Assembly (NCBI GenBank): GCA_034669145.1
Contig: JAXDNY010000261.1
Location: 1 to 64,000 of the forward strand
Source of the DNA: PALSA-894 sp034669145
Lineage (GTDB): Bacteria; Pseudomonadota; Alphaproteobacteria; Rhizobiales; Xanthobacteraceae
Direction: 5' to 3'
Length of the DNA stretch: 64,000 nt
Notes under the pieces: generated by a model
What the model was told of the DNA's origin: nothing
The model's database searches: none
The model's input: the letters and a program-made list of their open reading frames with translations, nothing else
In this document: piece by piece, positions 1 to 6,599 of the stretch
Layout of the letters: each line of letters starts with the position of its first letter
Numbering within the stretch: position 1 is the first letter of the stretch
Position numbers and translations under genes: made by a program

Positions 1-640
1 CTTTGGCATGACCTGCAGCTCTCTGCCGGGCAGAAGGCCGGCTTCAATCCGGATCAGCCACGCGACGATCATGGCAAATGGACCGACGCGGGAGGCGGCG
101 ACAAGGGACCCGCCGACGACGCGGGGAGCCGGAGCGATTCGTCTTGCTGGCGAGATACCAACCAACGATCCGCCGGAGATTCCAAAGGACCGGCCCGCGA
201 CGTCGGAAGAACGCACCGGAGTCGTCAAGAATGTGGCGCGCTGGCTCGGCAGGTTCGGCGGGCCGCTCGCGAAGGTCGCAGGCGCCGCCTATTGGCTCTA
301 CCAATACGACGCGCAGATCACCGCCAGTCTCGATCCTCCGAAAACTCTCGACGAATTGCAGCATGCGGTTGCTACACCAAAGGCGGGATATGAGATACAT
401 CACATCGTCGAGCAAACGCCCGCCGAGCAGGACGGCTATCGGCGGTCACTGATCGACGGGCCGGATAACTTGGTGCGCATTCCGACGCTGAAGCATCGGG
501 AGATCACGGCGTGGTATCAGACCAAGAATGAGGCGTTCGAGATGCTGTCGCCGCGTGAGTATCTGCACGGAAGGACCTGGGAAGAACGAACGGCAGTAGG
601 ACTGGGCGCCTTGATCAAGCACGGAGTTCTGAAGCCATGA
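1..640 (+). pseudogene. GTA-array toxin unit A: conserved N-domain + HNH nuclease-like C-domain (5' partial, frameshifted)
   Basis: The window opens inside this gene. Frame 1 reads the end of the shared N-terminal module (LWHDLQLSAGQKAGFNPDQP, then RDDHGKWTD), as in the genes at 1967, 3440 and 4432. The C-terminal part lies in frame 2 up to the stop at 638-640. It carries GYEIHHIVEQ, then IDGPDNLVRIPTLKH and a terminal LIKHGVLKP, an HNH/endonuclease VII-type arrangement of histidines and asparagine typical of polymorphic-toxin nucleases. A +1 frame change is needed between roughly positions 95 and 170, so the toxin looks frameshifted, unless this is a sequencing error or a programmed event. 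The stop overlaps the ATG of the DUF2019 gene by 4 bases (ATGA), the usual toxin-immunity coupling. The 5' end lies outside the window. DNA cleavage is inferred from the family. Confidence 0.75.
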
Positions 641-1008
641 AACGGGTCAGTCTTCGAGACATGACTGTAGATCAACTGGTCGAGTGCTTTACGGAGCTTG
701 CGCTGGCTCAGGACAAGGCATTGCTTGGCGAAAACATCCCACGAGTCAATCAATTGTTCGACTCCATAGAGGAAGTAAAGTCTGAGCTGCAAGGTCGCGA
801 AGGCGATCAGAGACGGGCACTGCTCCGACTCTATGATCATCCCAATGCTCAGGTCCGCTTGAAGGCCGTGAAGGCGACCCTGGCCGTGGAGCCGGTTGCC
901 GCGCGACGCATGCTTCAGATCATTGCTGATTCACGCGAATATCCGCAGGCGGGCGATGCGGGGATGTCAATTTGGAATCTTGAACGAGGTATCTACAACC
1001 CGAAGTGA
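637..1008 (+). CDS. DUF2019 family immunity-like protein
   Basis: This 123-residue, probably cytoplasmic protein matches the DUF2019 pattern. It has an N-terminal helix pair (VECFTELALAQDKAL), a central DQRRALLRLYDHPNAQVR block, and a C-terminal stretch ending in GDAGMSIWNLERGIYNP. DUF2019 proteins are short alpha-helical, HEAT-like proteins repeatedly found beside polymorphic toxins. The start overlaps the stop of the HNH toxin gene (ATGA), so the two are translationally coupled and this is the likely immunity partner. Because the toxin upstream appears frameshifted, this may now be an orphan protecting against incoming toxin. Family assignment is confident; the immunity role is inferred from position. 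Confidence 0.8.
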   Translation: MKRVSLRDMTVDQLVECFTELALAQDKALLGENIPRVNQLFDSIEEVKSELQGREGDQRRALLRLYDHPNAQVRLKAVKATLAVEPVAARRMLQIIADSREYPQAGDAGMSIWNLERGIYNPK

Positions 1009-1078
1009 AGCGTGTTCGTCACTGAGGCAGCGTGACGGAGGCCAGTCGGACGATGACACCGCTGCACAAGTTAAGAAG

Positions 1079-1744
1079 ATGGTGCGGCCGCTTCTCGAGC
1101 GGAATTCCGATCTCGCCCTAGTAGGCCACTGGATTCATGTGAAGCCTGTCCGGCATTTTGCGCGCGCTATTCTTGTTGATCGCACATCAAGGGCAATTCG
1201 GTTCAGCCCGCGTTGGGCTGTGATCCATTTGTTCGAGGTGCGACGAAGCTTCACGCTTAACTGGGGACAACATCTGGTCGATCCGGTCCCGGGCAGATCG
1301 GGAATTTGGTGGCCTTTGGACGCACCGGGTATTGGTGATGGCCTGTGCGAGGCGATCGAAAAGCAGGCGCTTCCTTGGCTCAGAATGATGTCGACGTTTG
1401 AACTTTACCTCTCGTTTATCTCGCAGAATGAGTGTCGCGCTCATCTGTACGACAAGGGCGCTTCCGAGGTTATCGCTCATGTCGCTTGCGGCTATCTGGG
1501 CGCAGCGAAAAAGATTTGCGAAACGCAGGCCCAACGCTGGTCTACAGATAAGCCGGAATATGACGATGACACCCGCGCCAAATTTCGCAGGCTGCGCGAT
1601 CTTTATCCGCTCGTCATGAACGACGATCGCGCCGGCCTCGCGCGGCTACTCCACGAATGGGAAGCAGAGACGGTGAAGAACTTCAAGATCGAGCACCTGT
1701 GGGAGCCGACGCCGTTTCCGCTTGAGATGCAGTCGACGGCGTAA
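1079..1744 (+). CDS. Hypothetical protein in GTA toxin array (possible second immunity gene)
   Basis: This reading frame encodes about 221 residues. A hydrophobic/aromatic N-half includes HWIHVKPVRHFARAILVDRT, a tryptophan-rich centre has NWGQHL and SGIWWPLDAPG, and the C-half is helical (YLSFISQ, CGYLGAAKKI). I recognise no domain with certainty. The start is unclear: ATG at 1079 is the first methionine in the conserved part, but the frame stays open upstream. A good ribosome site (ACGGAGG, 1034-1040) precedes a nearby ATG at 1052 that is in another frame, so the original start may be damaged. It sits between the DUF2019 gene and a gp13 remnant, in the slot where the other units carry immunity genes. 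Orphan immunity protein is a guess from position only. Confidence 0.55.
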   Translation: MVRPLLERNSDLALVGHWIHVKPVRHFARAILVDRTSRAIRFSPRWAVIHLFEVRRSFTLNWGQHLVDPVPGRSGIWWPLDAPGIGDGLCEAIEKQALPWLRMMSTFELYLSFISQNECRAHLYDKGASEVIAHVACGYLGAAKKICETQAQRWSTDKPEYDDDTRAKFRRLRDLYPLVMNDDRAGLARLLHEWEAETVKNFKIEHLWEPTPFPLEMQSTA

Positions 1745-1746
1745 CT

Positions 1747-1914
1747 GCCCGGGCCTTCATTCGCGTCACCGTCACGGCCGGCTGCGACAAGCGTTTTTCA
1801 ACCTGCCGCGACCGCTTCGCCAACGGCGTTAATTTTCGCGGCTTTCCGCATATTCCGGGGAATGATTTCGTCATCGGCTATCCGGTGCCGGGGAGCGGCG
1901 GCAGCAGCGTCTAG
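1747..1914 (+). pseudogene. gp13 (DUF2163/BR0599) 3'-end remnant, copy 1
   Basis: The frame ending at TAG 1912-1914 reads TAGCDKRFSTCRDRFANGVN then FRGFPHIPGNDFVIGYP. This is the C-terminal signature of the phage/GTA BR0599 protein (gp13 of Rhodobacter-type GTAs, which acts in the tail baseplate). It starts directly after the stop of the preceding gene, with no start codon or ribosome site, so only about 55 residues of the roughly 290-residue protein remain. The full gene is expected just upstream of the window. The fragment is followed by a 52-bp spacer and the start of toxin unit B, and the same layout recurs at 3222 and 4213. Confidence 0.8.
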
Positions 1915-2286
1915 GCACGCGCGTTTCGCACTTCGCACATGGCCTGAGTTCACCCGAGGCATTCTCATGGCCTGGATCGACTCCCGTTACCTGGACCAGC
2001 AGCGCAAGCTTGAGCGGGAAGTCCTTCAACTCCGCCGGGAATGGGACGAGCTGAAGCTCGAGATCACCGCGAGGCGCACCGCCGCGCAGCGGGAGGTCAA
2101 GGCAGCGCGCATTGCCTTCGAAAAGCTTTGTCATAACCTGCAGCTCTCTGCCGAGCAGAAGGCCGGCTTCAATCCGGATCAGCCGCGCGACGATCATGGC
2201 AAATGGACCGACGGCGGGCGGAGCGGCGATGCCGGCAAGGATGGCGACGACCGGGCGCGGTCGACCGACATCAGCGCGCAGCGCCG
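1765..2286 (+). repeat. Direct repeat, array unit B
   Basis: About 520 bp shared, with very few differences, with 3249-3745 and 4241-4750. It spans the gp13 3' remnant, the spacer and the first ~105 codons of the toxin-like gene. Positions 1-92 are the tail of a fourth copy. Between units B and C the first 90 bases of the coding part are identical, which points to recent duplication or gene conversion. Ends are approximate, set by eye. Confidence 0.8.
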
Positions 2287-2824
2287 CGGCGGTGGGCGCC
2301 GGACGCCGCAGGAAGCACGACGCGATCAGGCGGCCGAGCGGGCGCAACAAGCGGTCCGTCGCGTCCGCGAACTCGATCCAAATTGGCAGCCAAGAACTGT
2401 CAGTTTTATTAAACCGCAGAGCATTGAGGGCGCTATCCGCCACAGCGAAGCGCTGACGCGGGAAGCGGAAGCTCGCTTTGTCGAGTTATCGCACGCAGGT
2501 CTCGATAGGAATTGGCCACGCCACGACCCCGCGCCGCTCGGTGAAGTGCTGCTTGCGCCTGGTGGGGAGCTTGTCGGAGTCCGCGACATAGGCGCCGGCA
2601 CGAAGATCAGAACCGTGACGTCGGCGGAATTCGAGAACATCCGGTCCGAGCTGATGGTGGGTGCCCGGCAAATTGGCATCGATCAAAGGTATGACGGGGT
2701 GCGGTACCAGCGACAAGACTCGATATTTGGACTTCGGCTGAGCCGCGGCCACGGATTGACCCTCGACGTCATCGAGAGCAATCATCCTGCAATTCCGCCC
2801 GGCACACGGATTCACCAGCGATGA
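1967..2824 (+). CDS. Polymorphic-toxin-like protein, array unit B
   Basis: 285 residues. Residues 1-65 are a charged coiled coil beginning MAWIDSRYLDQQRKLEREVL. Residues about 72-86 carry the FNPDQPRDDHGKWTD motif, then a Gly/Asp/Arg linker to about 110. From about 120 to the end is a variable domain with HSEALTREAEARFVELSHAG, a central variable stretch, and a conserved tail (IFGLRLSRGHGLTLDVIESN, ending IHQR). The tail resembles that of the unit D protein at 4432, so they form one toxin subfamily I cannot name. There is no signal peptide. The stop overlaps the next ATG (ATGA). The N-module is nearly identical in all units while the C-terminus varies, the hallmark of polymorphic toxins. Toxicity itself is inferred. 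The ATG at 1967 is chosen because all copies begin there. Confidence 0.8.
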   Translation: MAWIDSRYLDQQRKLEREVLQLRREWDELKLEITARRTAAQREVKAARIAFEKLCHNLQLSAEQKAGFNPDQPRDDHGKWTDGGRSGDAGKDGDDRARSTDISAQRRGGGRRTPQEARRDQAAERAQQAVRRVRELDPNWQPRTVSFIKPQSIEGAIRHSEALTREAEARFVELSHAGLDRNWPRHDPAPLGEVLLAPGGELVGVRDIGAGTKIRTVTSAEFENIRSELMVGARQIGIDQRYDGVRYQRQDSIFGLRLSRGHGLTLDVIESNHPAIPPGTRIHQR

Positions 2825-3213
2825 ATAGGGAACCGCAACATAGAAGCCTTGGCGGGTCGATGAGCGAGTGGATCGCCTGTACGCCGGGTTCGTTGAATGA
2901 CCTCCCGGTCGGGATGTGGGAGATTGTCAACGATGGCCGTCAGGGCTTCGGGCTGGAGGGCGAAGCGCTCGCCGCCTACATCCGCCGCTGCATCCATGCC
3001 CTGATGGATGCCGGCGCGAAGCCGGTCGCGGGCGGCAACAAGCCGAACCAGTGGAAGCTGCAGGTCCAATACGGCAGCAACAAGCACGAAGTCGCCGAGG
3101 CGGTGCTCCTCGAGTGGCGGCAGCAGGGCTCGCCGACGCCTGAGCCCTGGACCGGGCTGTGGTTCGGTTTGCCATGGAGCTGGCTGCCGGAGGGGCGCGG
3201 CAGCAGTCAATAG
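2821..3213 (+). CDS. Immunity-like protein, array unit B
   Basis: 130 residues, probably cytoplasmic. It starts at an ATGA overlap with the toxin-like gene; an internal ATG at 2860 (MSEWIA) is an alternative start. Its core is DLPVGMWEIVNDGRQGFGLE, IRRCIHALMDAGAKPV, HEVAEAVLLEW and PTPEPWTGLWFGLP. Two further paralogues lie at 5292 and 5812, each also overlapping the end of a B/D-type toxin or toxin remnant. The strict pairing with one C-terminal domain type supports an immunity role. I recognise no named domain. Confidence 0.75.
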   Translation: MNREPQHRSLGGSMSEWIACTPGSLNDLPVGMWEIVNDGRQGFGLEGEALAAYIRRCIHALMDAGAKPVAGGNKPNQWKLQVQYGSNKHEVAEAVLLEWRQQGSPTPEPWTGLWFGLPWSWLPEGRGSSQ

Positions 3214-3221
3214 AGTCGCGC

Positions 3222-3387
3222 CCGAGCCGATCGCGGTTGGCGACGCGTTCACCGTCACGGCCGCAGCTTTTCGACCTGCCGCGACCGCATCGCCGACGGC
3301 ATCAATTTTCGCGGATTCCCGCATATTCCGGGGAATGATTTCGTGATCGGCTATCCGGTGCCGGGGAGCGGCGGCAGCAGCGTCTAG
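3222..3387 (+). pseudogene. gp13 (BR0599) 3'-end remnant, copy 2 (frameshifted)
   Basis: The DNA matches copies 1 and 3. It reads IAVGDAFTVTA, but about ten bases are lost around 3261 relative to the GCDKRFSTC coding segment, which shifts the frame. The downstream half (FRGFPHIPGNDFVIGYP in the shifted frame, stop TAG 3385-3387) is intact at DNA level. It is clearly non-coding debris of gp13. The 52-bp spacer after the TAG is almost identical to that of unit B. Confidence 0.75.
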
Positions 3388-3745
3388 GCACGCGCGTTTC
3401 GCACTTCGCACATAGCCTGAGTTCACCCGAGGCATTCTCATGGCCTGGATCGACTCCCGTTACCTGGACCAGCAGCGCAAGCTTGAGCGGGAAGTCCTTC
3501 AACTCCGCCGGGAATGGGACGAGCTGAAGCCCGAGATCACCGCGAGGCGCACCGCCGCGCGGCGGGAGGTCAAGGCAGCGCGCATTGCCTTCGAAAAGCT
3601 TTGGCATGACCTGCAGCTCTCTGCCGGGCAGAAGGCCGGCTTCAATCCGGATCAGCCGCGCGACGATCATGGCAAATGGACCGACAGCGGGCGGGATGCC
3701 GGCAAGGACGGCGACGATCGCGCCCACTCCGATGAAATCAGCGCG
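3249..3745 (+). repeat. Direct repeat, array unit C
   Basis: About 495 bp nearly identical to 1765-2286 and 4241-4750, covering the gp13 remnant, the spacer and the N-terminal toxin module. Homology stops abruptly after the linker codons near 3745, where the unit-specific C-terminal domain begins. This is the boundary expected when cassettes are exchanged by homologous recombination. Confidence 0.8.
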
Positions 3746-3955
3746 TCAAAAAAAAAGGCCGAGATCGTTCGGCAGTTCGGAAAATGGACCGCGCGGCAGT
3801 TCATTTCGCGATACTGCAGGGCATCGATCAATCGCGAGATGCCTGGCGAGTTTGAGAATGTTACGATCGCGGACATCTACGAAATTGCGAAGGGTGGCGA
3901 CGCGCGCGCCCGATCCTGCCTTAAGCTGCTCAAGCAAGACCGCTTTAGGAAATGA
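3440..3955 (+). CDS. Polymorphic-toxin-like protein, array unit C (short C-domain)
   Basis: 171 residues. Residues 1-100 are the shared N-module and linker (MAWIDSRYLDQQRKLE..., FNPDQPRDDHGKWTD). The last ~70 residues are unrelated to units A, B and D: a basic stretch (KKKAEIVRQFGKWTARQF), then REMPGEFENVTIADIYEIAK and ARSCLKLLKQDRFRK. Small basic C-termini ending in a KLL...RF.K pattern occur in contact-dependent and other polymorphic toxins, often nucleases, but I cannot name this one. A 12-bp gap separates it from its partner at 3968. A run of nine A residues lies at the junction between shared and variable parts (about 3750-3758). There is no signal peptide or membrane segment. Confidence 0.75.
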   Translation: MAWIDSRYLDQQRKLEREVLQLRREWDELKPEITARRTAARREVKAARIAFEKLWHDLQLSAGQKAGFNPDQPRDDHGKWTDSGRDAGKDGDDRAHSDEISASKKKAEIVRQFGKWTARQFISRYCRASINREMPGEFENVTIADIYEIAKGGDARARSCLKLLKQDRFRK

Positions 3956-3967
3956 GGGGATAGCGCC

Positions 3968-4210
3968 ATGAAAAAGGATGGATTGCAGCGAATGCTGGAT
4001 TTTCTCAATTACTTGAGAGAGAAGAAAATCCATTTCTACATTGAGCAATACTCTTCGGACGAGCTTACGGTAACACTCACCCTCGTAGGAGTCCGGGTCG
4101 AGGTCATGTTTTCCGTGGACGACATGACGTTCAGTGTTTTTCCCGGGAAGGAAGATGTATTGACGGACCACAAATTGCTTTACGAGCTCATCAAACGAGA
4201 CGTCGAGTGA
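3968..4210 (+). CDS. Small immunity-like protein, array unit C
   Basis: 80 residues: an N-terminal helix (LQRMLDFLNYLREKKIHFYI), then alternating beta strands (ELTVTLTLVGVRVEVMFSVD, MTFSVFPG) and a C-terminal helix (LLYELIKRD). It is small, soluble and preceded by a purine-rich ribosome site (GAGGGGA). It follows the unit C toxin by 12 bp and occurs nowhere else in the array, matching the uniqueness of that toxin domain. An immunity role is inferred from this one-to-one pairing; no database family is claimed. Its AT content is higher than that of the surrounding genes, consistent with recent acquisition. Confidence 0.7.
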   Translation: MKKDGLQRMLDFLNYLREKKIHFYIEQYSSDELTVTLTLVGVRVEVMFSVDDMTFSVFPGKEDVLTDHKLLYELIKRDVE

Positions 4211-4212
4211 GG

Positions 4213-4383
4213 CGCGAGCTGATCGCGGCGTCGGATGCCTTCACCATTACGGCGGGCTGCGACAAGCGCTTTTCGACCTGCCGCGCCCGCTTCGCCAATG
4301 CGGTCAATTTCCGGGGATTCCCGCACATTCCGGGGAATGATTTCGTCATCGGCTATCCGGTGCCGGGGAAAACGAGCGTGTAG
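4213..4383 (+). pseudogene. gp13 (BR0599) 3'-end remnant, copy 3
   Basis: An open frame without a start codon reads RELIAASDAFTITAGCDKRF, then STCRARFANAVNFRGFPHIP and GNDFVIGYPVPGKTSV, ending at TAG 4381-4383. This is the best preserved of the three gp13 tail fragments and keeps more upstream sequence. It begins directly behind the unit C immunity gene, so cassette insertion copied the end of gp13 with it. Confidence 0.8.
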
Positions 4384-4750
4384 CGCGAGTCTCGCTCTTC
4401 GTAATAGCCCGACATCACCCGAGGCATTCTCATGGCCTGGATCGACTCCCGTTACCTGGACCAGCAGCGCAAGCTTGAGCGGGAAGTCCTTCAGCTTCGC
4501 CGGCAATGGGACGAGCTGAAGTTCGAGATCACCGCGAGGCGCACCGCCGCGCGGCGGGAGGTCAAGGCAGCGCGCATTGCCTTCGAAAAGCTCTGGCATG
4601 ACCTGCAGCTCTCTGCCGAGCAGAAGGCCGGCTTTAATCCGGATCAGCCGCGCGACGATCAGGGCAAATGGACCGACAGCGGGCGCAGCGGCGATGCCGG
4701 CAAGGATGGCAACGACCGCGCGCGGTCGACTGACATCAGCGCGCAGCGCC
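4241..4750 (+). repeat. Direct repeat, array unit D
   Basis: Third complete copy of the ~500-bp module. Its spacer (4384-4431) differs more from B and C than the coding part does, while the last 20 bases before the ATG (CACCCGAGGCATTCTC and ATG) are conserved. That segment includes the probable ribosome site CGAGG. Confidence 0.8.
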
Positions 4751-5295
4751 GGCTCGGCCCGCGCCCCGCCGGAACGCCGGCACAGCATGCTCGGCTCGAC
4801 CTTGCGAGCGGGCGTGCCCGGGAGGCGATTGCGCGTGTGCAACAGCTAGACCCCAATTGGCGGCCAGCGAGCATGATGTCACGCGACAACCCGCGCGACA
4901 TGGAGGCGATGATCCACGCCAAGGAAGCGGAAACGCGCGAAGCCGAGGCGCGCTATGTGGTGCTGGCGAACGCTGGCCACGATGACTCGTTTCCACGGCG
5001 AGACGCGCAGACGACCACCGACGTCCTGCGCGCGGAGGCGGCCCGAAGCCCGACGCCAGGGTCTGACAAAGATACCCGAACGGTTTCATCCGCCCGGTTT
5101 GAGGAATTGCGCCTCGAGTTGATGGGTGGCGCCCGGCGCATGGGTCCTGATCCGGGATATGATGGCGTGATATACAGACGCCAGGATGGGTCGGAGATCG
5201 GGTTGCGGATCAGCCACGATTATGGGCTGACGCTCGATGTGTTGCGCAACAACGATCGACTCATTCCTTCCGGCTTCAAGGTGCATCAGCGATGA
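4432..5295 (+). CDS. Polymorphic-toxin-like protein, array unit D
   Basis: 287 residues. Residues 1-105 are the shared coiled-coil and FNPDQPRDDQGKWTD module. The C-terminal domain resembles unit B: AIARVQQLDPNWRPASMMSR, KEAETREAEARYVVLANAGH, RRMGPDPGYDGVIYRRQDGS and a tail GLRISHDYGLTLDVLRNN ending VHQR. The middle (about residues 170-210) differs from unit B. The ATGA overlap with 5292 matches unit B. The B and D C-domains have diverged far more than their N-modules, which fits diversifying selection or separate acquisition. Function unknown; toxin role inferred from architecture. Confidence 0.8.
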   Translation: MAWIDSRYLDQQRKLEREVLQLRRQWDELKFEITARRTAARREVKAARIAFEKLWHDLQLSAEQKAGFNPDQPRDDQGKWTDSGRSGDAGKDGNDRARSTDISAQRRLGPRPAGTPAQHARLDLASGRAREAIARVQQLDPNWRPASMMSRDNPRDMEAMIHAKEAETREAEARYVVLANAGHDDSFPRRDAQTTTDVLRAEAARSPTPGSDKDTRTVSSARFEELRLELMGGARRMGPDPGYDGVIYRRQDGSEIGLRISHDYGLTLDVLRNNDRLIPSGFKVHQR

Positions 5296-5678
5296 CGACA
5301 GAGCCGATAAACGCAGCCGGAGTTGCGATGAGCGAATGGATCGCCCATCTACACTACTCATTGAATGACATTCCAGTCGGCATGTGGAGGCTCGTGCCCG
5401 CGGGACGCCTTGCCTTTGGGCTGGAGGGGCCGGCGCTCGTCGATTTCCTCCGCCGCTGCATCCATACGCTGATGGATGCCGGTACGAAGCCGGTCGTCAA
5501 GACCAACAAGCCGAACACGTGGGAGCTGCAGACGAAATACGGCCGCAACAAGCACGAGGTGGCCGAGGCCGTGATCCAGGAGTGGCTCCGCCAGGGCGCA
5601 CCGACGCCCGAGCCGTGGACCGGCGTGTGGTTCGGCCTGCCGCGGCACTGGCTGCCGGAGGGGCGCGATAGGAAGTAA
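5292..5678 (+). CDS. Immunity-like protein, array unit D
   Basis: 128 residues, paralogous to the proteins at 2821 and 5812: SLNDIPVGMWRLVPAG, FLRRCIHTLMDAGTKPV, HEVAEAVIQEWLRQGAPTPE and PWTGVWFGLPRHWLPEG. It starts at an ATGA overlap with the unit D toxin. An inner ATG (5329, MSEWIA) is the alternative start, conserved with the unit B copy. The lengths and tryptophan positions of all three copies match, so they share a fold; a matching toxin-binding job is inferred. Confidence 0.75.
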   Translation: MTTEPINAAGVAMSEWIAHLHYSLNDIPVGMWRLVPAGRLAFGLEGPALVDFLRRCIHTLMDAGTKPVVKTNKPNTWELQTKYGRNKHEVAEAVIQEWLRQGAPTPEPWTGVWFGLPRHWLPEGRDRK

Positions 5679-5683
5679 CCGCC

Positions 5684-5815
5684 CCCGAGCCGATCGCGGT
5701 GTCTGATAGTTCGATCTTTGGGTTGCGGCTCAGCGCCGAGCACGGTTTGACGCTCGATGTGATCCGCAGCAGCCACCCGGACGTCCCTAGGGATTTCAAG
5801 GTGCATCAACGATGA
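5684..5815 (+). pseudogene. Toxin C-terminal remnant fused to gp13-flank sequence
   Basis: Bases 5685-5700 repeat the CCCGAGCCGATCGCGG sequence that precedes gp13 remnant copy 2 (3222-3238). They run straight into a frame reading SSIFGLRLSAEHGLTLDVIR and ending VHQR, stop 5813-5815. That is the last ~36 residues of a B/D-type toxin. The rest of the gp13 remnant, spacer, N-module and toxin domain is missing. The simplest reading is one internal deletion in a former complete unit, leaving the immunity gene at 5812 behind. Confidence 0.75.
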
Positions 5816-6192
5816 CGAGAGAACCGCGGCATATTTCTTGGGGCACGCCGATGAGCACATGGATCGAGGAGAGAATCCCGCGCCCGCCCTATGACGAGCT
5901 CCCGCTTGGCATGTGGGCGATCGTCGATGACGGCCGCCGCCTGTTCGGTCTCGAAGGCGAGGCGCTTGCCGGTTATATCCGTAAGAGCATCTACGCCCTG
6001 ATGGACGCCGGCTTCAAACCGGTGTGCGGTGTTGGCAAAAATCGGTGGCAGCTGCAGGTGCAGTACGGTAGCAGCAAGCAGGAGGTTGCCGAGGCGGTGA
6101 TTGCGGAGTGGTTGCGTGAGGGCGCAAAAACGCCCGAGCCCTGGACCGGATTGTGGTTTGGCCTGCCGCGGCATTGGCTACCGGAGAAGTAA
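5812..6192 (+). CDS. Immunity-like protein, orphaned third copy
   Basis: 126 residues, third member of the family at 2821 and 5292: YDELPLGMWAIVDDGRRLFG, IRKSIYALMDAGFKPV, QEVAEAVIAEWLREG and PWTGLWFGLPRHWLPEK. Its start still overlaps a toxin stop (ATGA), but only the last ~36 residues of that toxin remain. It is intact, so it may be kept as protection against a toxin carried by other strains, a common fate of orphan immunity genes. A ribosome site inside the toxin remnant would have to drive translation. Confidence 0.7.
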   Translation: MTREPRHISWGTPMSTWIEERIPRPPYDELPLGMWAIVDDGRRLFGLEGEALAGYIRKSIYALMDAGFKPVCGVGKNRWQLQVQYGSSKQEVAEAVIAEWLREGAKTPEPWTGLWFGLPRHWLPEK

Positions 6193-6269
6193 GTAGCCGG
6201 AATGAGCGAAGCGACATCCGGGATGGGTCGGCTGATCGATAGTCCCGCTGTTATATTGCCGAAGTACGT

Positions 6270-6528
6270 ATGACAGCTGATCAGCTCAGGCAGACGGTTC
6301 GCGCGATCCTTCTTAATGACTGGGATCTGATCAGCATCAATTGCAGACGAGTATGATCACTATGTCGCGGACATCGCGCAAATGGTCGTGGCGGGAAAAT
6401 CAGCTGCGGATTTGGCAGAACATCTCGTCTGGATCGAAGTCGATCGTATGGGGCTCGATGGCGATCATGATCGCGCGCACGTTGTTGCCGCCAAGCTTCG
6501 GAGGCCCGCGCAAACCTTGAGCAAGTAG
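6270..6528 (+). pseudogene. Frameshifted orphan immunity-like gene
   Basis: From ATG 6270 the frame reads MTADQLRQTVRAILLNDWDL and stops early (NCRRV). The adjacent frame continues ADEYDHYVADIAQMVVAGKS, LAEHLVWIEVDRMGLDGDHD and ends at TAG 6526-6528. Joined, it aligns along its length with the intact 89-residue protein at 7299. A short deletion around 6340 removed the segment equivalent to GVAAAR and broke the frame. No toxin gene precedes it. Confidence 0.75.
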
Positions 6529-6599
6529 GAGCAGTATCGTCCGCTCGGCAGCTGAAATCTCTTCACCGCGCTCGCGCACACCCAACAAGTTTTCGCGAA

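Noticed and set aside
1765..4750. CRISPR array (regularly spaced direct repeats)
   Set aside because: Repeats are about 500 bp, coding, and separated by genes; no short repeat-spacer structure and no cas genes.
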